From Bacillota bacterium (GTDB lineage: Bacteria > Bacillota > Clostridia > DSM-8532), in NCBI GenBank assembly GCA_023415205.1, contig JAEZLR010000002.1, positions 14,070 to 78,069 on the forward strand: DNA of 64,000 nt. The letters run 5' to 3'. The position numbers and the translations under genes were made by a program. The number at the start of each line of letters is the position of its first letter. Position 1 is the first letter of the stretch. A model generated the notes under the pieces. The model was not told the DNA's origin and ran no database searches. It saw only the letters and a list, made by a program, of their open reading frames with translations. Of the stretch, positions 34,713 through 44,054 are shown piece by piece.

Positions 34713-35299
34713 TGACCAGGCTAGTGATTGCAACTAAGAACATGGGAAAGATAAAAGAATTCAAGGAGCTTTTGGAAGGCTATGATTATCAGGTCCTTTC
34801 CTTGGATGAAGCCGGCATCGATGTGGAAGTTGAGGAAAATGGCCAAACCTTTGAAGAAAACTCTCTGATAAAGGCTCGTGCCATTCATGAGCTTGTGGGG
34901 GGCATGGTCATTGCTGATGATAGTGGAATTGAAATTGATTTTTTGAATAGAGCTCCCGGTATCTACTCCGCCCGTTTTTTAGGTGAAGTCTCCGATGTCT
35001 GTCGTTATGAGGGTGTTCTAGCCCTGCTGGAGGGCATCCCGGAGGAGTTCAGATCCGCACGCTTTAGATGTGTGGCCTGCCTTGTCACCGAAGGGGAAGC
35101 CCTTACCTTTCACGGTACGGTAGAAGGTCGAATTGCAATGGAACCCAAAGGAGAAAATGGTTTTGGTTATGATCCCATTTTTTATGTCCCAGAAATGGGT
35201 ATGACTGTTGCTGAAATGGATTCAGACAATAAAAACCGTATCAGTCATCGTGGAAGAGCCTTCAGACTTCTGGCTAACAAGTTAATAAAAGCGGAGTGA
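34712..35299 (+). CDS. Non-canonical purine NTP (XTP/dITP) pyrophosphatase, RdgB/HAM1 family
   Basis: The enzyme hydrolyses dITP, XTP and related bases to keep them out of DNA and RNA. Motifs: IATKNMGKIKEF at the start (usual ATxNxxKxxE), ADDSGIEIDFL (about residues 67-77) and PKGENGFGYDPIF (about 148-160), then SHRGRAF. The length of 195 residues is typical. It overlaps rph by one base and is followed after 3 bp by the phosphodiesterase gene. Confidence 0.95.
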   Translation: MTRLVIATKNMGKIKEFKELLEGYDYQVLSLDEAGIDVEVEENGQTFEENSLIKARAIHELVGGMVIADDSGIEIDFLNRAPGIYSARFLGEVSDVCRYEGVLALLEGIPEEFRSARFRCVACLVTEGEALTFHGTVEGRIAMEPKGENGFGYDPIFYVPEMGMTVAEMDSDNKNRISHRGRAFRLLANKLIKAE

Positions 35300-35302
35300 C
35301 CT

Positions 35303-35782
35303 ATGAAGCTGTATATTGTTGTCAGTGATACGCATGGAGATTTATCGGGCTTAAGAAAAGTAATATCCCGGTATTCTGAAGCCCAAGGTATCATCCATTT
35401 AGGAGACTATCTTAAAGATGCGCTCAGTATAAAAAATGAATTTCCTGAGTATGAGCATATCATGGTTCCCGGTAATTGTGACTATGCCATGAATACACCC
35501 AACGAGCTTGTGCTTAACATTGAAGGTAAAAAGCTATTTTTGACCCATGGACACCATTATAACGTGAAGAACGGAACCTCCAGGCTTGAGATGAAAGCTT
35601 TAGATGGCGGATACGATGCGGTTCTTTTTGGACATACCCATATCCCCCTATATAAACTGGCTTCATCAGTTCATATCATTAATCCTGGCAGCCTGACTTA
35701 TCCCAGAGGATTTTCAGGGCCGACCTATGCCCTTTTGGAGGTGTCCGGGGCTGATATTCAGGCGCGAATAATGGACCTATAA
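35303..35782 (+). CDS. YfcE/MJ0936-family metallophosphodiesterase
   Basis: A calcineurin-like fold of 159 residues with metal ligands in SDTHGD (about 8-13), HLGDYL (about 32-37), GNCD (about 57-60), THGHHY (about 81-86) and GHTH (about 110-113), then NPGSLTYPRG. Family members hydrolyse phosphodiesters in vitro; the native substrate is unknown. It is probably translated with the two upstream genes. Confidence 0.93.
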   Translation: MKLYIVVSDTHGDLSGLRKVISRYSEAQGIIHLGDYLKDALSIKNEFPEYEHIMVPGNCDYAMNTPNELVLNIEGKKLFLTHGHHYNVKNGTSRLEMKALDGGYDAVLFGHTHIPLYKLASSVHIINPGSLTYPRGFSGPTYALLEVSGADIQARIMDL

Positions 35783-35801
35783 GAATCATCAGAGGTTACT
35801 A

Positions 35802-36956
35802 ATGATTTATTTTGATAACAGTGCCACCACAAAACCCTATCCTGAGGTAGTTGATTTGGTTTCCAGACTGATGCTGGAGGAATTTGGCAACTCTTCGTCC
35901 CTGCATCGTATGGGTGTTCGTGCCGAGCGCATCCTTGAAAACTCAAGAAAAACTCTTGCCGAACTCATCAGAGCGGTTCCAGAGGAGCTTGTTTTTACTT
36001 CTGGGGGAACAGAGGCTGTCAATATGGCACTCAAGGGTTCTGCCGAGGCCTTGAAAAGAACAGGAAGGCATATCCTCACCTCACCGGTGGAGCATGACGC
36101 TTCGCTTGAATCCTTAAAGGTATTAAGCGGGCTTGGCTTTGAGATTGAATCCCTTCAGGTGGACGGCTATGGTAGGGTCTCACTGGAGGATTTAAAAAAC
36201 AAGCTTAGGCCGGATACCATCCTTGTCAATATCATGGCCGTCAATAATGAATTGGGAACCATTGAGCCCATTGAGGAAGCTGCACTCCTGATTAAAGCCT
36301 GCCAGCCTCATGCGCTTTTTCATGTGGACGCGGTACAGGCCTTGGGTAAGATCCCTATAAACCTGAGGCATATTAAAGCTGATCTGATGTCCTTCAGTGG
36401 TCATAAAATTCATGGCCCGAAGGGTGTGGGTATGCTTTATATGCGTCAGGGAACTCGTCTGCATCCCTTAATATCGGGCGGGGGGCACGAAAGGAAGCTT
36501 CGTTCAGGGACGGTCAATGTTCCCGGTATTGCAGGCTTCAGCCTTGCTGCTTCCATGAAAAATGAAAGAATGAAGGAAGATCAGAAAACCTGTCAGGCTA
36601 TAAAAGAACGATTAGTGCAGGAGCTTTGTAAAGCCTTAGGCATAGCTTTACGGGTTAATTCTCCCGAGGATGGGGTAGAGAATATCCTGAATCTTTCTTT
36701 TAAAGGAATGAAATCTGAAACGCTTCTTCATTATCTTGAAATGGAGGAGATTTACGTATCCAGCGGGTCGGCATGCTCCTCCAGGAAGGAAACCACCAGC
36801 CATGTTCTCAAGGCCGCCGGTATTCCGCCTATTTGGGCGGACAGCGCCCTAAGATTGAGCTTTAGCGGGGATAATACCGAAGAAGAGGCGGACAAATGTG
36901 TCCATGTCATACAGGAAGCCTTGACAAAGCTTCCTAAAAGCGTTAGAAGGGGTTAA
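35802..36956 (+). CDS. Cysteine desulfurase (NifS/NifZ type), partner of ThiI
   Basis: This PLP enzyme takes sulfur from cysteine to give a persulfide. Seen: YFDNSATTKPYP at the start, FTSGGTEAVNMAL (about residues 66-78), HVDAVQALGK (about 175-184), the PLP lysine in FSGHKIHGPKG (about 202-212) and the catalytic Cys in SSGSACSSRK (about 323-332). The length of 384 residues is right. It lies 5 bp before thiI, as in the nifZ-thiI pair of Bacillus, so its likely job is sulfur supply for tRNA 4-thiouridine; that is inferred from context. Confidence 0.93.
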   Translation: MIYFDNSATTKPYPEVVDLVSRLMLEEFGNSSSLHRMGVRAERILENSRKTLAELIRAVPEELVFTSGGTEAVNMALKGSAEALKRTGRHILTSPVEHDASLESLKVLSGLGFEIESLQVDGYGRVSLEDLKNKLRPDTILVNIMAVNNELGTIEPIEEAALLIKACQPHALFHVDAVQALGKIPINLRHIKADLMSFSGHKIHGPKGVGMLYMRQGTRLHPLISGGGHERKLRSGTVNVPGIAGFSLAASMKNERMKEDQKTCQAIKERLVQELCKALGIALRVNSPEDGVENILNLSFKGMKSETLLHYLEMEEIYVSSGSACSSRKETTSHVLKAAGIPPIWADSALRLSFSGDNTEEEADKCVHVIQEALTKLPKSVRRG

Positions 36957-36961
36957 GCATC

Positions 36962-38137
36962 ATGGATAAAATCATTTTAGTCAGGTATGAAGAAATTTTT
37001 CTCAAGGGACTTAACAGGAATATCTTTGAGAACAGGTTGGTAAGGAATATCAGGCAGCAGCTCAATAGCCTTGCGCCTGTCAAGGTCACACGTTCTCAAA
37101 GTCGCATTTATATAGAATCCAAGGATCCGGATTTTGATGTAATCGAGGCCGTCATAAGGCTAAAAAAGATATTTGGTATCGCTTCGGTAAGCCTTGTCAC
37201 CAAGGTGGACTCGGAATATGAAATCATCAAAGCTGCCGCTTTGGAGCATATTGACGAGCTCTTGAAAAGAAAACCCTATAAAACCTTCAAGGTTGAGGCC
37301 AAGAGGGGGGACAAGCAGTTTCCTTTGAACTCTCCGCAGATTTGCGCTGATTTAGGGGGTATTATACTGGGGAGATTTCCTGCGCTTAAGGTTAATGTCC
37401 ATAACCCGGATTTTATTTTTTATGTTGAGGTTCGAGAAAGCACCTACATCTATTCAGAGATTATCCCTTCTGCCAAGGGCCTGCCCACCGGTACGGGTGG
37501 CAGGGCCACTCTCCTTCTGTCAGGGGGGATTGACAGCCCTGTTGCCGGATGGATGGTGGCTAAACGTGGAGTAGAACTGGAAGGGGTCTACTTTCACAGC
37601 TATCCTTATACCAGTGAAAGAGCCCGTGACAAGGTGGTGAAGCTGGCAGAAATATTATCGGGTTGGTGTATGGGAATAAAGCTTCATATTGTTCCTTTCA
37701 CCGAGATTCAATTGGCCATCAATGAAAAATGTCCTCAGGATTATCTGACCATTATCATGAGAAGGTATATGATGAAGATCGCTCAGAAAATAGCGGAACA
37801 AAGCGGTTCCTTAGGGCTTATCACAGGGGAGGCCATAGGCCAGGTTGCCAGTCAGACCATGGAGAGCATGCTGGTGACCAATGCTGCGGTTACCCTTCCG
37901 GTTTACCGTCCTTTGGTAGGGATGGACAAGAATGAGGTGATTGAAATCGCCAGAAGAATCGGAACCTTTGATACTTCCATCTTGCCCTATGAGGATTGCT
38001 GCACCGTCTTTGTGGCAAAACATCCAGTAACAAAGCCATCCCTAGAGAAAACCAAGACTTATGAGAAGGTGTTAAATGAGGAAGAGCTTATTCAAGCTGC
38101 CCTTAGCCAAACAGAATGTGTGAGCCTTCAGTTATGA
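36962..38137 (+). CDS. thiI: tRNA 4-thiouridine synthase ThiI (no rhodanese domain)
   Basis: ThiI activates U8 of tRNA by adenylation and inserts sulfur. The 391-residue protein has an N-terminal ferredoxin-like and THUMP region (about 1-165) and a PP-loop domain with SGGIDSPVAGW (about 185-195). It ends soon after the ATP-binding domain, so it lacks the C-terminal rhodanese domain of the E. coli protein, as is usual in Gram-positive bacteria with a dedicated desulfurase. It forms a pair with the upstream gene. Confidence 0.96.
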   Translation: MDKIILVRYEEIFLKGLNRNIFENRLVRNIRQQLNSLAPVKVTRSQSRIYIESKDPDFDVIEAVIRLKKIFGIASVSLVTKVDSEYEIIKAAALEHIDELLKRKPYKTFKVEAKRGDKQFPLNSPQICADLGGIILGRFPALKVNVHNPDFIFYVEVRESTYIYSEIIPSAKGLPTGTGGRATLLLSGGIDSPVAGWMVAKRGVELEGVYFHSYPYTSERARDKVVKLAEILSGWCMGIKLHIVPFTEIQLAINEKCPQDYLTIIMRRYMMKIAQKIAEQSGSLGLITGEAIGQVASQTMESMLVTNAAVTLPVYRPLVGMDKNEVIEIARRIGTFDTSILPYEDCCTVFVAKHPVTKPSLEKTKTYEKVLNEEELIQAALSQTECVSLQL

Positions 38138-38208
38138 AGTAATGATTGACCTTGTTTCAATAGGGTATAACATAAGTAATAAAATGTTTACAGGATGTGT
38201 TGATCATA

Positions 38209-38919
38209 ATGGAAGAGAGCAATCCGCTCTATAACTCGCACTTAAAATGTCCTCTTTGTGAGTCGCAGGTTGAGTATACCAAGGTGCGTACAAAACACGT
38301 GAGAATTCTGCGCCAGGATAGCGACTTCTGTCCATGGTATGAAGGAGCCAATCCACTTTTATACGAGGCCATAATTTGTCCGGAATGTGGTTATGCCTCA
38401 CATATTACTACGTTTGAAAATATAAACAGGTATGAAATAGACAAGATTCGGGAGAAAATAACGAAGCGATGGACTAAACGCAGTTTTTTAGGCCCGCGCA
38501 CAATGGAGAAGGCTCTTGAGGCTTTTAAAATTGTGCTTTTGAATCTCTGGGAAAGAGATGCGGCTAAATCGGAAATTGCTAAAATATGTATGCGTATCGG
38601 CTGGATTTATCGTTATCAGTCAGAAAAGGCAAAGGAGAAGAAGTTCCTGGAGCATGCATTGGAGAATTACCAATTGGCCTACCAGAATGAAGACCTCATT
38701 CAGGGTAAGCTTGACGAATATACCTGCATGTTTATTATCGGTGACTTAAATAAGAGGCTGGATCATTTTGAAGAAAGCTCCCAATGGTTCAGTCGCCTTA
38801 TCATGTGTTATTCCGATCCCAGCCAGAAACCAAAGATCCCTCAAAGGCTTATTGAGACCACAAGGGATCTTGTTCAAGAAGTCAAGGAACTTGCATCAGC
38901 CAAAGCTAGGAGGGCTTAG
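38209..38919 (+). CDS. DUF2225 protein with zinc-binding cysteines
   Basis: The 236-residue protein has two CxxC pairs (CPLC near residue 15 and CPEC near 61), typical of DUF2225, followed by a helical TPR-like C-terminal half (about 100-230). Function is unknown. The start is unclear: ATG 38209 has AGGATG about 11 bp upstream, while GTG 38197 is also in frame. It is followed 3 bp later by the AIR-synthase-like gene. Confidence 0.85.
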   Translation: MEESNPLYNSHLKCPLCESQVEYTKVRTKHVRILRQDSDFCPWYEGANPLLYEAIICPECGYASHITTFENINRYEIDKIREKITKRWTKRSFLGPRTMEKALEAFKIVLLNLWERDAAKSEIAKICMRIGWIYRYQSEKAKEKKFLEHALENYQLAYQNEDLIQGKLDEYTCMFIIGDLNKRLDHFEESSQWFSRLIMCYSDPSQKPKIPQRLIETTRDLVQEVKELASAKARRA

Positions 38920-38922
38920 CTA

Positions 38923-39927
38923 GTGAAGCTTGAAATTGGAAAAATACCTAATGATATATTAGAAAAACTGCTCATCCACTATTCCCAGCCTGTACGTCGG
39001 GAGGTTTTGAGCCGTCCCATGGTGGGGGAGGATTGCGCGGTATTGGATTTTTCGGATGATCTTTGTGTGGTTACCACCGATCCCATAACGGGGAGTGACG
39101 ATGAAATCGGTACCTTGGGAGTCCATATTGCGTGTAACGACCTGGCTTCAGCCGGCGCAGAGCCAGTGGGTTTGGTTGTCACCATATTGGCGCCTGTCCA
39201 AACCCACATGGAATCTCTAGACCAACTGATGAAACAGATTAAGGATGCAGCAGCTTTTCTTCATGCCGATATTGTCGGTGGTCATACTGAAATAACTGAT
39301 GCAGTGAACCGGATGGTTTTAAGTGTCACTGCCCTTGGAAGGGTTAAACGGGATAAGCTGGTTACTACAAAGGGTGCACGTCCGGGAGATGCGGTTATTC
39401 TGACAAAATACGCCGCAACCGAGGGTACCGCCATTCTTGCTTTTCTTTTTGAAGCTGAATTAACACGAGAGTTCGGAAAAGAGTTTGTCCAAACGGCAAA
39501 AAAGCTATTAAGTACTGTCAGTGTGGTTAAAGAAGGCCTCTTGGCTTCAGAGTATGGAGTCACCTGTATGCACGATGTAACAGAGGGCGGGGTGCTCGGG
39601 GCCTGTTGGGAAGTGGCTACAGCCAGTGGCTATGGCATTGAAATTGAGAAGAGGAAAATACCTGTTCTGGAGGAGACCAGAAGGATATGTCATTTCCTTT
39701 CGGTAGATCCTTTAAAGCTGATTTCCAGTGGGTGTATGCTTATCACCACCCCCAACGGGGAAGAGCTATTAAAAATACTTCATCAGAACAATATCAAGGC
39801 CTCAATGATCGGGCGAATTACCTTTGGAAAGAATTGTGTTCTTCATGACGAAGAACAGACTGTAATTCTATCAGCGCCAGCGTCCGATGAATTATATAAA
39901 GCACGGGAGATGAAAGGTAGGTTGTGA
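38923..39927 (+). CDS. AIR synthase-related (PurM/HypE-like) protein
   Basis: The 334-residue protein has the two PurM-type domains: N-terminal with GEDCAVLD (about 35-42), VTTDPITG (about 50-57) and HIACNDLASAGAEP (about 67-80), and C-terminal with MHDVTEGGVLGA (about 213-224). The HypE-type Cys C-terminus is absent, and no hyp genes are adjacent, so it is not a normal HypE. Its substrate is unknown. The start is GTG 38923 with CTAGGAGGG upstream. Its TGA overlaps the start of the prepilin peptidase gene. Confidence 0.88.
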   Translation: MKLEIGKIPNDILEKLLIHYSQPVRREVLSRPMVGEDCAVLDFSDDLCVVTTDPITGSDDEIGTLGVHIACNDLASAGAEPVGLVVTILAPVQTHMESLDQLMKQIKDAAAFLHADIVGGHTEITDAVNRMVLSVTALGRVKRDKLVTTKGARPGDAVILTKYAATEGTAILAFLFEAELTREFGKEFVQTAKKLLSTVSVVKEGLLASEYGVTCMHDVTEGGVLGACWEVATASGYGIEIEKRKIPVLEETRRICHFLSVDPLKLISSGCMLITTPNGEELLKILHQNNIKASMIGRITFGKNCVLHDEEQTVILSAPASDELYKAREMKGRL

Positions 39928-40727
39928 TGCTATTTATTGGTATTGTCACCTTTATTCTTGGTTTATGCGTCGGGTCCTTTTTAAATGTTTGTGTCTTCCG
40001 AATACCGGCTGAAAAATCCATTGTCCGCCCTCCTTCAAGCTGTCCAAGCTGCGGAAGGAAGCTTGAGGCAGTGGATTTGGTTCCTGTGCTCAGCTACATA
40101 ATCCTTAAGGGAAAATGCAGGTATTGCAAGAGCCCTATATCCATCCAATACCCTTTTGTAGAGTTCATAACAGGGGTGATATGGCTTGCCACCTTTCTGC
40201 GCTATGGTATTTCCATAGAGACCCTGGCTCTGATATTTCTTTTTTCCATACTCATACCTGTCTTTCTTATTGATTTTGTCCATATGATTATACCCAACGG
40301 GCTTGTTTTAACAGGTCTATTGGGTGGTGCAGGATTCTTTGCCTATCATATCTTAATACACCCCATTAGTTTCTTTGATTCATCCCGATGGTATGCTCCG
40401 ATCATAGGAATGCTCTCGGCCTCAGGAATACTCTTTCTGGTGGCGCTCTTAGGCCTAGTTATCTACAAGAATGATGGAGCCATGGGCATGGGGGATGTGA
40501 AGATTTTCTTACCCATAGGGCTTATTCTAGGGTGGAAGCTGGCATTACTTACGCTCTTTTTATCTGTGATGCTTGGGGGAATCATCAGTATCATCCTATT
40601 GATATTCAGAATCAAGGATCGAAAAAGTGCTATACCTTTCGGGCCCTTTATTGTTTTAGCTACCTTGATTTGCGGTTTGTATGGATACCCTATTCTGAAT
40701 TGGTATTTCAATACCTTAATAAAGTAG
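39927..40727 (+). CDS. pilD: Prepilin peptidase / N-methyltransferase (PilD-like)
   Basis: The integral membrane aspartyl protease cleaves prepilin leaders and methylates the new N-terminus. Seen: GSFLNVCVFRIP (about residues 16-27), the two CxxC pairs (CPSC, CRYC, about 39-70) of the methylase domain, and the catalytic aspartates in FLIDFVHMIIPN (about 113) and GMGDVKI (about 187-193). About seven or eight hydrophobic helices are present. ATG 39927 is preferred over GTG 39924. It lies just before the pilus operon, which has its own promoter. Confidence 0.95.
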   Translation: MLFIGIVTFILGLCVGSFLNVCVFRIPAEKSIVRPPSSCPSCGRKLEAVDLVPVLSYIILKGKCRYCKSPISIQYPFVEFITGVIWLATFLRYGISIETLALIFLFSILIPVFLIDFVHMIIPNGLVLTGLLGGAGFFAYHILIHPISFFDSSRWYAPIIGMLSASGILFLVALLGLVIYKNDGAMGMGDVKIFLPIGLILGWKLALLTLFLSVMLGGIISIILLIFRIKDRKSAIPFGPFIVLATLICGLYGYPILNWYFNTLIK

Positions 40728-40757
40728 CTATTTGTGGGATTAAGCAGTTAATGTTGC

Positions 40758-40786
40758 TTGTCAAATTATACTTTCTAGTGTACAAT
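40758..40786 (+). promoter_or_regulatory. Putative sigma-A promoter of the type IV pilus operon
   Basis: A -35 TTGTCA (40758-40763) and a -10 TACAAT (40781-40786) are separated by exactly 17 bp, 130 bp before the first operon gene. No operator is recognised nearby. Confidence 0.65.
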
Positions 40787-40915
40787 TTTCTAGTATGTTT
40801 ATATCATGTTCGTAAAAATATACCATAGCTTTTCATTTATTTGTCGATCTATTGTATTTAGCCTAGAAGTTAAATAGCTTTTTTAATATGATCGTATTGT
40901 GAAGGGGATTATGAA

Positions 40916-41398
40916 ATGACGAATAAGTCGGGGCAAGAATCTGCTTTTAAGAAGTTTCTTAAGGAAAACAAATCTCTGACCTTTATGCTTCCTGTTCTGG
41001 CAATACTGATTATTGTCCTTATTATTGTCTATTCGGGAGTGTTTAATAAAAAGGAGGCCCCTGCATCCTCAGGGGAGACACCCCCTGCCATTACTCAGCC
41101 CAGCGAAAGCGCTTTGGCACAGCAACCCCAGGTTGATGTGCTTCCACAAATCATCCGTTCCACGTCCGAAGGGGCGGTAGATGTCATCAAAGATCCTTTT
41201 GAATCCCCGGTTAAGCTCTCAGGGATAATCTATTCCATGGACCGTTCTACTGCTATTGTAGAATCAAACGGTATTTCCTATATTGTCAAGGAAGATGATT
41301 TCTTGGGTGATAGCCCCTGGAAGGTGACGCTCATCCAAAAGGATTCCATTACGCTAGAATCAGGTGAAAAAAGTATGACACTGAGTTTAAAAGACTAG
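40916..41398 (+). CDS. Type IV pilus PilP/GspC-like membrane protein
   Basis: A 160-residue protein with one N-terminal membrane helix (about residues 22-43), a Pro/Gln-rich linker, and a small C-terminal beta domain (about 95-158) with the KDPFESP and GIIYSMDRSTAIVES features of PilP-like periplasmic domains. PilP links the inner-membrane PilMNO platform to the secretin in Gram-negative bacteria; here it would face the cell wall. The identification rests on position and layout. The ATG follows GAAGGGGA. Confidence 0.65.
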   Translation: MTNKSGQESAFKKFLKENKSLTFMLPVLAILIIVLIIVYSGVFNKKEAPASSGETPPAITQPSESALAQQPQVDVLPQIIRSTSEGAVDVIKDPFESPVKLSGIIYSMDRSTAIVESNGISYIVKEDDFLGDSPWKVTLIQKDSITLESGEKSMTLSLKD

Positions 41399-41429
41399 TC
41401 GTGCTCCATAAGGCCTTAGGAGGTTTATT

Positions 41430-42899
41430 ATGATAAAAATATTTAAAACTAGACCAGTAATAGTTTTTTTCCTAGCTTTAGTATTGCTGGTATCAAGTAT
41501 CATGACATCACCGGTCAATGCTGAGACTTCGCCCGATGCGTCAAAAAACAATGGGAAAACGTCTGTTGCAACCATTCAAACCGGTTCAACTGATGACAAA
41601 ATATCAATGGATTTCCGTAATGCAGACATAAGAGATGTTTTGTCTGCTATAGCCATTACCATGGGGAATAATATCATATATATGGAACAGCCCATGTTAG
41701 TTAATTTTAGTATCAAGGATGTTTCTGCGGCTGATGCGTTGGACTATTTACTTAAAACTTATAGCATGGATTACATACAAAAGGATTCTACTCTCATTAT
41801 TGGTTTTTCAGAAAAATTAACAACTAATTTTGTTAATAGCTTATCCTTGACAAAAATATCCCTTAAATATATTCAATCAGATGTTATTGCATCGCAGATA
41901 GATTCTCTGGGTATCAAGGTTCAAAAAATAACCTTGGATACGAATAAAAATGCTATTTGGGTTCAGGGATTACCGACTGATCTAGGTAAGGTACGTGAAC
42001 TCGTTAATATGCTTGATAAAGCTGAGAATGCTTCTGCCGATCAGAATACAAATAATCTAAAGTTGACACCGTTGACTATGACCTATATCACGGCTGAGCA
42101 AATGAATGATGTTCTTCAGGAAATGGGGATTTTTAGCGGTATAGTACTTGATTCGAACCCAGAAACTCTCTGGGTCTATGCTGATAATCGTACACTCAGT
42201 GTAATTACCGAGATTAAAGCGAAAGTGGATGTTGCAGCCAATGCGCAAAGCGATAGTTTTCTTCTTATAGAAAAGAAGATGAACTATTTAACCACGGATG
42301 AGATCATTCCTATTCTGATGCAGCTTCAAATTGATATCAATCCTATAACTTTTGCGCGCAAAAGTATGACTGTATGGCTCAACGGAACAGAAGATTCAAT
42401 TAAACTGGCATCTTCGGTTATTGACACCTTCGATGTAAAAGAAAATATGAACGATAATGTTTTCTTTGTACAGAAACTTGATCATATCACCGCAAAAGAG
42501 GCTCAAACACGTTTGGAATATCTTGATGTCGATGGCATACAAACCTATACCTTTGGTTTTCCTGAATTCAACAAGAGCATTATGGTTTTCTGCCCATCAG
42601 ATTATAAGCTCTTTGTTATGAGCCATCTGAATAAACTGGATGTTCAGACTGAAAAAATTAAGGTTCCCATAGATTATTCAGATGTTGCAACAGGGATGTC
42701 TAGACTTCAACAAAGAAGGGATATTCTTGTTAATCTTACAGGAGTTACAACCTCGGCTTTCACCATTTCCACCAATATAGCAAGGGATGATGGTTTCCAT
42801 TACATTATGTACCTTGAGGAAACCTCAGAAGTGATCCAAAGGGTGAAGGACATGATTAAGTTTATTGATAATCCTCTGTCTGAAGGATCTCAAAACTAG
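41430..42899 (+). CDS. Secretin N-domain-like pilus protein without a recognisable secretin barrel
   Basis: After a signal peptide (about residues 1-31) the 489 residues form repeated ~80-residue alpha/beta domains. The first looks like the STN/secretin N0 domain (MDFRNADIRDVLSAIAI, about 52-68) and later ones like secretin N1 domains with TYITAEQMNDVLQEM and LNYLTTDEIIPIL-type segments. The C-terminal GspD/PilQ pore signature is not seen. It occupies the pilQ place in the operon (after the PilP-like gene). A monoderm cell has no outer membrane for a secretin, so a wall-spanning or platform role is plausible; this is inference. AGGAGG precedes the ATG. Confidence 0.72.
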   Translation: MIKIFKTRPVIVFFLALVLLVSSIMTSPVNAETSPDASKNNGKTSVATIQTGSTDDKISMDFRNADIRDVLSAIAITMGNNIIYMEQPMLVNFSIKDVSAADALDYLLKTYSMDYIQKDSTLIIGFSEKLTTNFVNSLSLTKISLKYIQSDVIASQIDSLGIKVQKITLDTNKNAIWVQGLPTDLGKVRELVNMLDKAENASADQNTNNLKLTPLTMTYITAEQMNDVLQEMGIFSGIVLDSNPETLWVYADNRTLSVITEIKAKVDVAANAQSDSFLLIEKKMNYLTTDEIIPILMQLQIDINPITFARKSMTVWLNGTEDSIKLASSVIDTFDVKENMNDNVFFVQKLDHITAKEAQTRLEYLDVDGIQTYTFGFPEFNKSIMVFCPSDYKLFVMSHLNKLDVQTEKIKVPIDYSDVATGMSRLQQRRDILVNLTGVTTSAFTISTNIARDDGFHYIMYLEETSEVIQRVKDMIKFIDNPLSEGSQN

Positions 42900-42937
42900 A
42901 ATGAGCACTATCTTGGCAAGAGCGGAGGTATTCTTTC

Positions 42938-44038
42938 ATGCGATTTACCGAATCACAATCTACATATGAATTGACGGTAGACCAATTACTGGCTAGAAGT
43001 GTTGATAGAAAAGGCTCGGATCTTCACTTAGTCGTTGGCATGCCTCCGTGTATTCGAATAAATGGTGAATTGGTACCACTGGATGTGCCTGTTTTAAAAC
43101 AATCAGACCTTGAAGGTATGCTCTTGCCTATGCTTAAGGATTACCAGAAAACAAAGCTAGAGGAGGATTGGGAACTGGATTTTTCCTATGCTCTTCCGGG
43201 TTGTGCCAGATTCCGTGGAAATGTCATGGTGCAAAGAGGGACACTGGCTGCTGTTTTTAGAGCAGTCCCTTTTATCATACCTCAATTTGATCAATTAGGC
43301 CTTCCGCAGGATATAAAAAGACTATGTGATCTTCCCCGTGGACTGGTTTTGGTTACAGGGCCAACCGGCAGCGGTAAATCTACGACCTTAGCAGCAATGG
43401 TTGATCTTGTGAATGAAACGAGAGCATGTAATATAGTGACAGTAGAAGACCCCATTGAATTCTTGCACAAGCATAAAAAGTCCACTATCCGCCAAAGGGA
43501 ACTCGGAACTGATACTCATAGCTTTGCTTCGGCACTGCGACATGTGCTTCGTGCCGATCCGGATATCATCATGATTGGAGAAATGCGTGACCAGGAAAGT
43601 ATCGGTATTGCTTTGACTGCTGCTGAAACTGGCCACTTGGTATTGTCAACCCTCCACACTCAAACTGCGCCCCTTACCATCTCTAGAATTATTGATTCAT
43701 TTAGTGATGAAAAACGTTTACAGGTTCGTCAACAGCTTGCAAACTCTCTCAAGGCGGTTATCTCCCAGCAGCTTGTTCCTATAAAGGATGGAAAAGGGAG
43801 AATGGCCGCCATAGAATATATGATTGATACTCCTGCAATAAGAACCATGATTAGAGATGGGAAGGAGCACCAGCTCTATTCTGCAATTCAAACAGGCCAG
43901 GCACAAAACATGCAAACGATGGATCAGGCTCTTATAAAATTATACAATCGTGGTGCTGTAAGTAGAGAAACTGTTCTGGAATACTGCATTGACCGTGCTG
44001 AAGTTGAGCGACTCATGAATAATAATTTCTTTATATGA
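42938..44038 (+). CDS. pilT: Type IV pilus retraction ATPase PilT (first copy)
   Basis: PilT powers pilus depolymerisation. The 366-residue protein has the N-terminal PAS-like domain (LLARSVDRKGSDLHLVVG near residues 17-34), Walker A GPTGSGKST (about 141), and the PilT-type Walker B and His box (DPDIIMIGEMRD then ETGHLVLSTLHT, about 207-240). It lacks the Cys4 motif of PilB, which supports the retraction type. A second PilT of the same length lies at 52199-53299. GCGGAGG precedes the ATG. Confidence 0.94.
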   Translation: MRFTESQSTYELTVDQLLARSVDRKGSDLHLVVGMPPCIRINGELVPLDVPVLKQSDLEGMLLPMLKDYQKTKLEEDWELDFSYALPGCARFRGNVMVQRGTLAAVFRAVPFIIPQFDQLGLPQDIKRLCDLPRGLVLVTGPTGSGKSTTLAAMVDLVNETRACNIVTVEDPIEFLHKHKKSTIRQRELGTDTHSFASALRHVLRADPDIIMIGEMRDQESIGIALTAAETGHLVLSTLHTQTAPLTISRIIDSFSDEKRLQVRQQLANSLKAVISQQLVPIKDGKGRMAAIEYMIDTPAIRTMIRDGKEHQLYSAIQTGQAQNMQTMDQALIKLYNRGAVSRETVLEYCIDRAEVERLMNNNFFI

Positions 44039-44054
44039 GAGGTTTTGATGCACT

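Noticed and set aside
38923..39927. HypE of hydrogenase maturation
   Set aside because: The C-terminal Cys motif of HypE is absent and no hydrogenase genes are near.
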